Shown: one piece after another, positions 1-6,300 of the stretch
Position numbering within the stretch: position 1 is the first letter of the stretch
Layout of the letters: the number at the start of each line of letters is the position of its first letter
Assembly (NCBI GenBank): GCA_027483425.1
Contig: JAIXUR010000343.1
Span: forward strand, 1-11,677
Reading direction: 5' to 3'
Source of the DNA: Cyanobacteriota bacterium
Lineage (GTDB): Bacteria; Cyanobacteriota; Cyanobacteriia; Phormidesmidales; Phormidesmidaceae
Length of the DNA: 11,677 bases
Notes under the pieces: model-generated
The model's input: the letters and a program-made list of their open reading frames with translations, nothing else
What the model was told of the DNA's origin: nothing
The model's database searches: none
Program-made: the position numbers and the translations under genes

Positions 1-254
1 CCCTGGTGGATATAGTGGGCAGTACCGGCCTGCAAATCAAAGCGGATCCTGGTATTCCCCTGGTGTATGCCGGATTTGGTCTGCTCATGCTGGGGGTGAT
101 GATGAGCTATGTCTCCCATTCCCAGGTTTGGGCGTTGGCCGACCAGAGTACGGTCTACGTGGGGGGCCGCACCAATCGGGCTCAGGTGGCCTTTGAGCGA
201 GAGCTGCTGGCCGTTCTAGAGGAGTTATCGGCCCAGGGGGCTACCACCGCCTAG
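1..254 (+). CDS. ccs1: Cytochrome c biogenesis protein Ccs1/ResB, C-terminal end (5' partial)
   Basis: This is the last ~84 residues of a reading frame that is open to the left edge of the window; the frame starts at base 3 and stops with TAG at 252-254. The visible part has a short KADPGIPLVY stretch leading into a hydrophobic segment (YAGFGLLMLGVMMSYV), then SHSQVWAL and a polar tail. That is the typical ending of Ccs1 (also called CcsB or ResB): the last transmembrane helix followed by a conserved Ser-His-Gln-Val-Trp turn. Ccs1 works with CcsA in System II cytochrome c maturation, delivering haem to apocytochromes on the lumenal side of thylakoid or plasma membranes. Full-length proteins are about 450 residues, so most of the gene lies outside the window. 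The gene converges on the amidase gene. The family call rests on this C-terminal stretch alone. Confidence 0.85.
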   Translation, partial: LVDIVGSTGLQIKADPGIPLVYAGFGLLMLGVMMSYVSHSQVWALADQSTVYVGGRTNRAQVAFERELLAVLEELSAQGATTA

Positions 255-282
255 GTGACGAGGCCGATTTTGTCCTAGCCTC

Positions 283-316
283 ATGGGGCCCAGCCCCATC
301 CGTCTGGCCCCCCAGA
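283..316. terminator. Two hairpins in the gap between convergent genes
   Basis: The 74-base gap between ccs1 and the amidase gene holds two perfect stem-loops. The first is ATGGGGC-CCA-GCCCCAT (283-299, 7 bp stem, 3-base loop). The second is TCTGG-CCCC-CCAGA (303-307 paired with 312-316). Their place between two converging genes suggests a bidirectional transcription end or an mRNA-stabilising structure. Neither is followed by a T-run on either strand, so this is not a classical rho-independent terminator. The pairing is seen directly; the role is inferred. Confidence 0.4.
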
Positions 317-328
317 AGAGTTACGGGG

Positions 329-1939
329 TTACTGGGGTTGACTGCGCAGGTAGTTGAGAATGCCCTGGGCGATCGCCTGGCCCATCTGAGCTTGCCAGCG
401 GGGGTCGCGCAGCTTGGGGGCATCGGCCGCCCCGGTGACAAAACCGATTTCAATCAGGGCGGCGGGCATGGTGGTCCGCCGCAGCACAAAAAACCGAGCC
501 TGGCGCACGCCGCGATCGGTCATGGCCATGGTGCTCAGCGCCTGTTGCTGGAGAGCCGCCGCCAGCACTCGCCCTGACTCAGAGTAGTAGTAGGTCTCGA
601 GGCCATTGACCTCGGGGCGCTGCATGTTCACCGCGTTGGCGTGAATGCTCACAAAGACCGTCGCCCGGGCCGCGATCGCCAGATCGGCCCGGGGCTGCAG
701 GTCGACGGTTTGATCGCTCTGGCGCGTCATCTGCACCGTAATGCCCTGGGCGCGCAGGGCCGCCGCCGTGTGCTGGGCCACCGTCAGCACTACTCCCTTT
801 TCCTGCAGGCCACCAATGCCCACCGCCCCTGGGTCGGCCCCCCCATGGCCGGGGTCGAGCACGACGATCACCTGTTCCCGCGCAGGCTGACTCGGGGTCG
901 GGACTGAGGTGACCGCTGGTGGTGGGGTTGCGGTCACGGCTGTAGGAGGCGGGTTGGGCCGGGCAATGGGGGCCGGCGGGGCCATTGAGCTAATCACCGG
1001 CAGCACGACGGCGGCAGGCGGAGCAGCAATCTGCTGGGCGGCGATGCCAATGGGGGTGACCCAAATCCCCCCGCTGGTTAGGGGTGTAATTTGCCAGTCG
1101 GGGCTATAGCTATCGAGGGAAAGCGTAATTCTCACCGCCGGGGGAGCGGTCGCAAACTGAGTTAGACTCCAGCGGTGAATGCCGTAGCGCCCCTGGGGCA
1201 AGGTCTCGGGGACCAGGCCCGGGGTAATGGCGGCATCCAGCAAATCAATCACCACCTGCCGGGTCTGACTGGCATCGCGGGTGCGATAGACATGGATCTG
1301 GGGCGGTGCCCCGGCGGTGGGAATGAAAAAGCCCTCGGGGGTGGCCTGTACACCACCCAGGAGGGTGGCCGTGGGCGGCACCGCCGCTAGACTGATCTGG
1401 TTACGGCTGATGAGCGGCGGCAGGGGGGCCGCCCCAACAACTACCAGGGGCCGCGAAGGGGCGGCTTTAGTGAGGTCTAGGGGAGGCAAGATCCCATCGG
1501 TAGCCATGACCTGGGGTGAACCGGGCAGTTGCACCACCCATTGGTGGCTGGTTAGGCCCCATACCTTGACCTGTTTGGGGTCGAGGTCATAGTCAGGGCT
1601 AAGTTCTAGCACCATGCGGGTGGTTTGGGCATCGGCCTGGATGATGCGCACCGCCTGAACGGCGCTACCCACAAACTGATCGCCTAGAGCATCTTCGGTC
1701 AAAATACCGGGCAGGTCGATGACGAGTCGCCGAGGATTGGTCAGCAAACTGACCTCAGGCTGTACGTCGCTCTCCGTGGTGAACATGAGGCGATTTTGGC
1801 CGGTGTCAAATTGCCAGGTTTGCAGACGCGCTGTAGCCTTAGCCGGCAGGCTCCCAAACAGGCATACCCCGGCTACGCCAACGACCCCAGCAAAAAACTG
1901 TTTTAGACCCAATCGAACGAATCTCCCCACGCATCCCAC
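329..1939 (-). CDS. AMIN-domain N-acetylmuramoyl-L-alanine amidase (Amidase_3)
   Basis: A secreted peptidoglycan hydrolase that cleaves the bond between N-acetylmuramic acid and L-alanine. Residues ~11-37 form a signal peptide (hydrophobic core, AKATA cleavage region), so it acts in the periplasm. An AMIN domain (~38-140), which binds wall or septum, is followed by a second AMIN-like beta-rich stretch (~200-298), a Pro/Ala-rich linker (~306-355) and a C-terminal Amidase_3 domain (357-536). The zinc ligands are visible: His365 in DPGHGG, Glu380 in LQEKG, His433 in SIHAN; the catalytic Glu497 is in IEIGF. All key residues are intact, so it should be active. The longest frame starts with GTG at 1939. 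In-frame GTG at 1930 or TTG at 1912, the latter preceded by GGGGAG, are alternatives that keep the signal peptide. In cyanobacteria such enzymes (AmiC type) act in daughter-cell separation and septal nanopore formation. It is separated from folE by 421 non-coding bases and is probably transcribed on its own. Confidence 0.93.
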   Translation of the reverse strand: MGCVGRFVRLGLKQFFAGVVGVAGVCLFGSLPAKATARLQTWQFDTGQNRLMFTTESDVQPEVSLLTNPRRLVIDLPGILTEDALGDQFVGSAVQAVRIIQADAQTTRMVLELSPDYDLDPKQVKVWGLTSHQWVVQLPGSPQVMATDGILPPLDLTKAAPSRPLVVVGAAPLPPLISRNQISLAAVPPTATLLGGVQATPEGFFIPTAGAPPQIHVYRTRDASQTRQVVIDLLDAAITPGLVPETLPQGRYGIHRWSLTQFATAPPAVRITLSLDSYSPDWQITPLTSGGIWVTPIGIAAQQIAAPPAAVVLPVISSMAPPAPIARPNPPPTAVTATPPPAVTSVPTPSQPAREQVIVVLDPGHGGADPGAVGIGGLQEKGVVLTVAQHTAAALRAQGITVQMTRQSDQTVDLQPRADLAIAARATVFVSIHANAVNMQRPEVNGLETYYYSESGRVLAAALQQQALSTMAMTDRGVRQARFFVLRRTTMPAALIEIGFVTGAADAPKLRDPRWQAQMGQAIAQGILNYLRSQPQ

Positions 1940-2173
1940 GCTCGAGCCTGGTTTTGAACCAATGGCAGTCCCAAGGCTGCGATCGCCCCTCAGGATTGGT
2001 CTTTGACCATTGCCCTACCAATCTCTAGTTCAGAATAATCGGCCCTGAAGCCCCAAAATGAACTATTCAGACCAGGATTACCTGGCTGAATCGGCTTAGA
2101 TATTAGCTCACTTTTGACCAAGCAAGACCCTAACGGTTGAGCTGACGCCGCCGTCCCCTGATACCAGAGGGCA

Positions 2174-2238
2174 CTAAAAAACCGGGCTACCGGTGCGACT
2201 GACCACCATTCTGGGTGCAATCACAGGAAACCCGGTTT
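2174..2238 (-). terminator. Candidate terminator downstream of folE
   Basis: Read on the minus strand, AAACCGGG (2238-2231) pairs perfectly with CCCGGTTT (2186-2179), and the second arm runs into six T residues (CCCGGTTTTTTAG). The 44-base interior can itself fold, for example CACC with GGTG. A GC-rich stem closed by a T-run is the form of a rho-independent terminator, here ~120 bases after the folE stop and in the right direction to end the folE transcript. The long loop makes it weaker than the textbook form. Confidence 0.4.
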
Positions 2239-2305
2239 GAATTTATAGCGCTGAGCTGAAGGATAATTCTGGCAACGAAAATACCCAAGCATTATGAGTG
2301 CTCTC

Positions 2306-2352
2306 CAGGGCGCAGGCCCTGCGCCCCTACCTGGGGGTATTTTCTTTCCCAG
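2306..2352. repeat. REP-like palindromic repeat, copy 1
   Basis: It contains the perfect 19-base palindrome GGGCGCAGG-C-CCTGCGCCC (2308-2326), then CCTACCTGGGGGTAT and a second, weaker inverted repeat CTGGG (2331-2335) with CCCAG (2348-2352). It ends 8 bases short of the folE stop codon. A second copy lies at 5301-5348, ~80% identical. Short GC-rich palindromes of this general kind, with CCCCTAC flanks, are scattered between genes in many filamentous cyanobacteria (from memory). The likely role is a mobile or structural repeat, perhaps protecting the 3' ends of mRNAs. Confidence 0.7.
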
Positions 2353-2360
2353 AAATTTTC

Positions 2361-3071
2361 TTAGAAGAACGAGGGCTGGTGGCGAATCAGGCTCAGAAAC
2401 TCTTCGCGGGTCTTAGAATCTTCTTGGAAGACCCCCAGCATGGCGCTGGTCACCGTCCAAGAGCCGGGCTTTTGCACGCCGCGCATGACCATACACATGT
2501 GGCTGGCTTCGACCACAACCGCTACCCCTCTGGGGTCAAGAATTTCCTGCACGGCTTCGGCGATCTGGCGATTGAGCCGCTCTTGTACCTGCAAGCGACG
2601 GGAATACATTTCCACAATGCGGGCCAGCTTGCTCAGCCCCACCACCCGCTGGTTGGGAATGTAGGCCACGTGGGCGCGGCCCATGAAGGGCAGCATGTGG
2701 TGCTCGCAGAGGCTAAACAGGTTAATGTCACGCACCAGCACCATTTCATTGTGGCCCTCGTTAAAGATGGCCCCGTTGACCAATTCTTCCAACGACTGCT
2801 GATAGCCACTGGTGAGAAACCGCATGGCCTCAGCCACGCGCTTGGGGGTTTTCAGCAACCCCTCCCGCTCGGGGTCTTCGCCCACCGACAGCAGCATGGT
2901 GCGCACGGCGTCGCTCATATCTTCAAGGCTGGTTTCGGGGATGGGGTATTGATCGGCATCTTCCCGGTAGCTGTGGGTGCGATCGGGCCGGATCGTAGGC
3001 TGAACGATTTTGGAGCTGGCACCATTGCCGGTGGATTTGTCGTTAAGGCTGTTTGAGGATGCGATAGTCAT
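2361..3071 (-). CDS. folE: GTP cyclohydrolase I (FolE)
   Basis: Converts GTP to 7,8-dihydroneopterin triphosphate and formate, the first step of tetrahydrofolate and tetrahydrobiopterin synthesis in the cytoplasm. Counted from the ATG at 3071, the protein has 236 residues. The conserved core is plain: LFSLCEHHMLPF (zinc ligands Cys122 and His125, catalytic His124), GLSKLARIVEMYSRRLQVQERL, and SHMCMVMRGV with the third zinc ligand Cys193, equivalent to E. coli Cys110, His113 and Cys181. This is therefore the zinc-dependent FolE (type IA), not the COG1469 type. The first ~45 residues are polar and variable. The frame is open up to a GTG at 3113, but the extra 14 residues look like untranslated leader, so ATG 3071 (MTIASSNS) is preferred; neither start has a strong ribosome-binding site. 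It follows the SDR gene by 82 bases and may share its transcript. Confidence 0.96.
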   Translation of the reverse strand: MTIASSNSLNDKSTGNGASSKIVQPTIRPDRTHSYREDADQYPIPETSLEDMSDAVRTMLLSVGEDPEREGLLKTPKRVAEAMRFLTSGYQQSLEELVNGAIFNEGHNEMVLVRDINLFSLCEHHMLPFMGRAHVAYIPNQRVVGLSKLARIVEMYSRRLQVQERLNRQIAEAVQEILDPRGVAVVVEASHMCMVMRGVQKPGSWTVTSAMLGVFQEDSKTREEFLSLIRHQPSFF

Positions 3072-3130
3072 AGGGATTTGAACACTCCAGAGATTCAACA
3101 AAAATAGGGCCACTCACTGAGTTAGCCAGG

Positions 3131-3160
3131 TCGCAACAGGGTAAAAAAACTCGCTACAGG
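3131..3160. repeat. Direct repeat pair TCGCWACAGG, 20 bases apart
   Basis: TCGCAACAGG (3131-3140) and TCGCTACAGG (3151-3160) match at 9 of 10 positions. They are separated by GTAAAAAAAC, so the start-to-start spacing is 20 bases, about two helical turns. The pair lies in the SDR-folE gap, with the right copy overlapping the SDR stop codon. It could be a binding site controlling folE, or chance. The sequence is seen; the role is speculation. Confidence 0.25.
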
Positions 3161-3951
3161 GCACCACCAGATGGCATCAGGGTGAGGTCTTCAATCACCG
3201 CTTCGGGGGGCAAAAGAATGGTGTGCAGAATGGTGTGCGCCACCACCTCCGGGGTCAGCATGGCCGAGCGATCAAAGTCTGCCTGTACTGTGTCGGTATC
3301 CCAAAGGGAGGTATTGACGGCCCCCGGAGACACGGTCACCACGCGAATACCGTGGGCCCGCTCCTCCACGGCCAGCACCCGAGATAGGGACGCCAGGGCT
3401 GCCTTGCTGACGCTGTAGGCCCCCCAATCGGGGAAGGCCGATTGGGCCGCCACCGAGGATATATTGACGATGGTGCCTCCCCCGGCCTGGCGAAGGACCG
3501 GTAACACCGCCTGAATGCACTGGAACACACTGGTGAGGTTGAGATCCATCACCCGCTGCCAGTCGGCTAGGGGCATGGTCGCCAGGGCTCCGGTGTAGCC
3601 CATGCCAGCGTTGTTGACCACCACACTGAGGGAACCAAAATCGGCCAGCACCTCGGCCAGACGGCTGGCCAAGCCTTCCATCTCCGCTAGGTCGACGGCG
3701 TAGGCTTTGGCCACTACACCGTAGTCGGTCAGCTCCTGCTGCACCGACCGCAGCCCATCCAGGGATCGACCAATCAAGGCCACATCGTACCCAGCCTGGG
3801 CTAGGGCGTGGGCGATCGCTTTACCGATGCCCCGGCTAGCCCCAGTGACCAGGGCGCGCCGGGGCAAATCGGGGAACGTAGAAGTCTGCAATGGGAAGTA
3901 CCAATCAACAAAGGACTTGGAGGACTTGGGGCAGCCAGTGCCCAGAGGCAC
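3154..3951 (-). CDS. SDR-family NAD(P)-dependent oxidoreductase
   Basis: A classical short-chain dehydrogenase/reductase with a Rossmann fold. Visible in order: the cofactor loop TGASRGIG (36-43), NNAG (113-116), the DLNLTSVF helix with Asn138, the catalytic Ser166 in NISSV, and Tyr179/Lys183 in YSVSK. GRS after the second strand points to NADPH rather than NADH. It most resembles FabG-like ketoreductases and sepiapterin-reductase-like SDRs, and the substrate cannot be told from sequence. Lying between accA and folE it could serve acyl reduction or pteridine (biopterin) reduction; I recall an accA-SDR-folE order in other cyanobacteria, not checked here. The longest frame begins with GTG at 3951, but its first ~20 residues do not look like protein, and the TTG at 3891 (then QTSTFPDLPRRALVTG) would give a more usual 245-residue length. 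No clear ribosome-binding site settles this. Confidence 0.9.
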   Translation of the reverse strand: MPLGTGCPKSSKSFVDWYFPLQTSTFPDLPRRALVTGASRGIGKAIAHALAQAGYDVALIGRSLDGLRSVQQELTDYGVVAKAYAVDLAEMEGLASRLAEVLADFGSLSVVVNNAGMGYTGALATMPLADWQRVMDLNLTSVFQCIQAVLPVLRQAGGGTIVNISSVAAQSAFPDWGAYSVSKAALASLSRVLAVEERAHGIRVVTVSPGAVNTSLWDTDTVQADFDRSAMLTPEVVAHTILHTILLPPEAVIEDLTLMPSGGAL

Positions 3952-3979
3952 CCGAAACGGTTGAATCAGCCAACCTTGT

Positions 3980-3996
3980 CACTGGCCTTGCCAGTG
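3980..3996. promoter_or_regulatory. Hairpin upstream of the SDR gene
   Basis: CACTGGC-CTT-GCCAGTG is a perfect 7 bp stem with a 3-base loop, 29 bases upstream of the most distal SDR start. It could be a 5'-leader structure or an operator palindrome. There is no T-run for a terminator on either strand. The structure is seen; the role is unknown. Confidence 0.3.
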
Positions 3997-4022
3997 GCCT
4001 GAGACTAGGCCCATTTAATATG

Positions 4023-4051
4023 TTAACAAATGTAAACAGCTTATTAACAAA
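4023..4051 (-). promoter_or_regulatory. AT-rich segment with TTAACAAA direct repeats, likely SDR promoter region
   Basis: The 238-base gap between accA and the SDR gene contains a sharply AT-rich patch in otherwise GC-rich DNA. TTAACAAA occurs at 4023-4030 and again at 4044-4051, 21 bases apart, so both copies face the same side of the helix. On the minus strand this reads TTTGTTAA twice, followed by ATATTAAAT, which could hold a -10 element. No well-spaced -35/-10 pair is convincing. A second direct repeat, AAATTAAGC, occurs at 4139-4147 and 4151-4159, nearer the accA end. A regulated promoter for SDR-folE is the likeliest reading. Confidence 0.35.
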
Positions 4052-4189
4052 GTCGATGGCGACAAGCAGTGGGGATTTCACTACCCTAGCGCTGACCTCA
4101 GGCTGTTAAATGAATGGGTTATTAACTCCTTCTAAGAAAAATTAAGCCCGAAATTAAGCTTGTCTAACCCGCGATCGCAGGCCAGAGCC

Positions 4190-5170
4190 CTAGGCCGCTT
4201 CGGCAAAGACGCCAATCTGGCGGTACTTTTGGTAGCGCTGCTGCTGCCGCACGGCTGGGGTGAGCTGAGCGAGTTCTACCAGCTGCCGCACCAGGGCCTG
4301 TTTGAGGCTATCGGCGGCCTCAATGGGGTTAGCATGGGCACCGCCCACTGGCTCAGGCAGCAGCTCGTCTAGAATACCCAGCTGTTTCAGATCCCAGGAG
4401 GTGATTTTGAGGGCTTCGGCGGCCTCGCCGGAGCGACCCGCATCGTTCCATAGAATGGCGGCGCAGGCTTCGGGGCTGGCCACGGTATAGACCGAGTGTT
4501 CAAACATCAGCAGGCGATCGCCCACCCCAATACCCAGGGCACCACCGGATCCACCCTCACCGATGATCGTACAGACGATCGGCACCTTGAGGCCAAACAT
4601 TTCTCTCAGGTTGAAGGCGATCGCCTCGCCCTGGCCCATTTCCTCTGCCTCGTAGCCGGGGTAGGCCCCTGGCGTATCAATAAAGGTAATGATTGGCATT
4701 GAAAAGCGATCGGCATGGCGCATCAGCCGCATCGCCTTTCGGTAGCCACCGGGGGAGGCCATGCCAAAGTTGCGAACCACGTTGTCTCTGGTGTCGCGGC
4801 CCTTTTGATGGCCGAGAATGACCACCGGTTGACCGTCCAGGCGACCCACCCCGCCGACGAGGGCCGGGTCATCTTTGCCTGAGCCGCGATCGCCGTGGAG
4901 CTCAATCCACTCGTCGGTAATAGCCTGAATGTAGTCGAGGGTGCTGGGGCGGCGGGGATGGCGGGCCACCTGCAACCGCTGAGCGGGGGTCAGATTGGAA
5001 AAAATTTCTTGGCGTAAATGGGTCGCCCGAGCCTCCAGCTGGGTCAACTGGATCGACACATCCACATCGTTCTCTTCAGCCAGCTCTCGAATTTGGGCAA
5101 TGCGAGCCTCTAGCTCAACCAGAGGCTTCTCAAAGGACAGCAAAATGGACTTGCGCTCGGGGGGGGCCAT
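4190..5170 (-). CDS. accA: Acetyl-CoA carboxylase carboxyltransferase subunit alpha (AccA)
   Basis: The alpha half of the carboxyltransferase, which moves the carboxyl group from carboxybiotin (on AccB) to acetyl-CoA to form malonyl-CoA, the committed step of fatty acid synthesis. It pairs with AccD in an alpha2-beta2 enzyme in the cytoplasm. The 326 residues start with ATG at 5170 and cover the whole family, including the N-terminal helical part (LSFEKPLVELEARIAQIREL), ITDEWIELHGDR, GHQKGRDT (120-127), IDTPGAYPG and the glycine-rich GEGGSGGAL (204-212), which forms part of the active site. E. coli AccA has 319 residues. No strong ribosome-binding site precedes the ATG. It is the third gene in a minus-strand run, 167 bases after the gene of unknown function, with a palindromic repeat in that gap. 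Malonyl-CoA is also the substrate expected for the neighbouring PKS, so the placement may be functional, although accA is a housekeeping gene. Confidence 0.97.
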   Translation of the reverse strand: MAPPERKSILLSFEKPLVELEARIAQIRELAEENDVDVSIQLTQLEARATHLRQEIFSNLTPAQRLQVARHPRRPSTLDYIQAITDEWIELHGDRGSGKDDPALVGGVGRLDGQPVVILGHQKGRDTRDNVVRNFGMASPGGYRKAMRLMRHADRFSMPIITFIDTPGAYPGYEAEEMGQGEAIAFNLREMFGLKVPIVCTIIGEGGSGGALGIGVGDRLLMFEHSVYTVASPEACAAILWNDAGRSGEAAEALKITSWDLKQLGILDELLPEPVGGAHANPIEAADSLKQALVRQLVELAQLTPAVRQQQRYQKYRQIGVFAEAA

Positions 5171-5300
5171 AGCCAGGGAAATAAAGGTTAGGGCAGGGCA
5201 ACAGTGGGGTGAAAAACACGCCCCGATTACCCCAAAAACGACATCGGTTCGTCTCTTAGGATACCAATATGGGGCCCGGTTAGCCCAATCTTTCTATCCC

Positions 5301-5348
5301 GAGGGCGTAGGCTCTACGTCCCTACCTGGGAGTATCTTTATTTCCCAG
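5301..5348. repeat. REP-like palindromic repeat, copy 2
   Basis: This copy aligns with 2306-2352 over ~48 bases, differing at about nine positions. The main stem is GGGCGTAG-GCT-CTACGTCC (5303-5310 with 5314-5321); relative to copy 1 a C-G pair has become T-A and one G-C pair a G-T wobble. The second stem, CTGGGA (5326-5331) with TCCCAG (5343-5348), is 6 bp. The right part lies inside the 3' end of the unknown gene and contains that gene's TAA stop (5338-5340). Confidence 0.7.
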
Positions 5349-6300
5349 CCATCTGCTCAGGTGAGAAACTGTGGGTCAAAAACGTAATTAAGGGTGGATT
5401 GGCTCCCAACATGTCCGGAGTTTTAGGATGCACCCGCAGAATGTAAACTCCCTGTTCAGCCATGGGGGCCGTGGTATGGCGGTCTGCGGTGATGGGGTAC
5501 CAGTCGTAGGGAAAGCAGTCGCGGGTATCGAGACTGAAATAGAGGCGGTGGGTGGTCAACAGATCGGCGGGTAGATCTAGGGTCAGGGCTTCGCCGCGAT
5601 CGAGGGCCCCATAGAAAAAGTGAGTCTCGGGGTTGGGTACAGGCAAAAAGGTCGATTTGACAAAGGGCTGGGGCAGCCACTGGAGCCAGCGCAGGAGGGG
5701 ATAGACGTAGAAATTCAACGCGCTGTAAAGCCAGCCCCGGCGGGCCGCCAGATCCCGATAAAACTGGTTGAAGTCGGGCGGTGCCGACCGTGGGGCTGAC
5801 GCTAGGGCCAGGGTCCCATCGACGGTAATGGCCGGGAGCTGGATAGGATTGTGCCAGTTGTAGTGGCGGACTCCCACCAGGTAGCGGCCCGGAGGGAGGG
5901 AAATGGTGGCGGTCGGTTGGTCGGTTGGCAGGGTCAGGGAGCTGATGCTGGTGATGGTTTTGTAGCCCTTGAGGGTGTAGACCACCGCTGTCCAGGTGGG
6001 GGCCGACTGCCAGAGCGATTGGACATCCAGGGTGAGGGAGGACTGGACGGTGAAGGGGCCGGCGATCGCAATCAGGGCGTGCAGGTTCCATCGGGCCCGG
6101 CTCATGGTCCACAGCAACTTCAGGGGCGACTGGAGAAAGTCTGCCGATACCACCTGCCAGTCGGCCTTGGCCGTGGCATCGGTAGGGTTGTAGTAGCGGC
6201 TGATCAGGGTCAAGGTAGCCTTCACCAGTTTGGCAAAGCCATAGGATAGGAGGCCCAGGGGAATTTCCCACAGGATGGCCAGATGGCGAAGGAGGGTCAT
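5338..6300 (-). CDS. Conserved-looking protein of unknown function, coupled to the olefin synthase
   Basis: I do not recognise a function. The ATG at 6300 overlaps the PKS stop codon as ATGA, and GGAG lies 8 bases upstream, so translation is probably coupled. The 320 residues begin with a hydrophobic or amphipathic stretch (~8-34, LWEIPLGLLSYGF onward) and a second moderately hydrophobic segment (~73-84), suggesting membrane association rather than clear spanning helices; no cleavable signal peptide is obvious. Residues ~100-165 look like a beta-sandwich (PPGRYLVGVRHYNWHN), and ~185-235 are rich in aromatic residues (NFYVYPLLRWLQWLP). No catalytic motif was found. It may belong to a cyanobacterial DUF family (possibly DUF6208, from memory and unchecked). 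The last three codons and the stop fall within a palindromic repeat. Its place suggests a role in handling or localising the alkene or its precursors, but this is inference from position only. Confidence 0.85.
   Translation of the reverse strand: MTLLRHLAILWEIPLGLLSYGFAKLVKATLTLISRYYNPTDATAKADWQVVSADFLQSPLKLLWTMSRARWNLHALIAIAGPFTVQSSLTLDVQSLWQSAPTWTAVVYTLKGYKTITSISSLTLPTDQPTATISLPPGRYLVGVRHYNWHNPIQLPAITVDGTLALASAPRSAPPDFNQFYRDLAARRGWLYSALNFYVYPLLRWLQWLPQPFVKSTFLPVPNPETHFFYGALDRGEALTLDLPADLLTTHRLYFSLDTRDCFPYDWYPITADRHTTAPMAEQGVYILRVHPKTPDMLGANPPLITFLTHSFSPEQMAGK

Larger units (their letters stand above)
1940..2360. other. Non-coding stretch between folE and the amidase gene
   Basis: I see no convincing gene in these 421 bases; the short frames here have no recognisable protein features. 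The region holds a HIP1 octamer (1979-1986), nested inverted repeats in the amidase leader (TGGTC-TTT-GACCA at 1997-2009, inside GATTGGT/ACCAATC at 1994-2000 and 2017-2023), a terminator-like inverted repeat (2174-2238) and a REP-like palindromic repeat (2306-2352). The amidase promoter should lie between about 1950 and 2170, but no clear -35/-10 pair stands out. No tRNA-like cloverleaf was found. Confidence 0.6.

Noticed and set aside
1990..2220. Small minus-strand frame between folE and the amidase gene
   Set aside because: No domain, no ribosome-binding site, and it runs through the terminator-like inverted repeat; probably non-coding.
2298..3056. Long plus-strand open frame opposite folE
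   Set aside because: It lies antisense to the clear FolE frame and its translation is His/Gln-rich with no recognisable domain; it is a shadow of folE codon use.
3072..3113. N-terminal extension of FolE starting at GTG 3113
   Set aside because: The 14 extra residues are hydrophobic and unlike the polar FolE N-terminus, and the ATG at 3071 gives the usual length; no ribosome-binding site supports the GTG.
5456..6271. 271-residue minus-strand frame overlapping the unknown gene
   Set aside because: The translation is a Pro/Arg-rich shadow in another frame. The 320-residue frame has an RBS, an ATGA overlap and protein-like composition.
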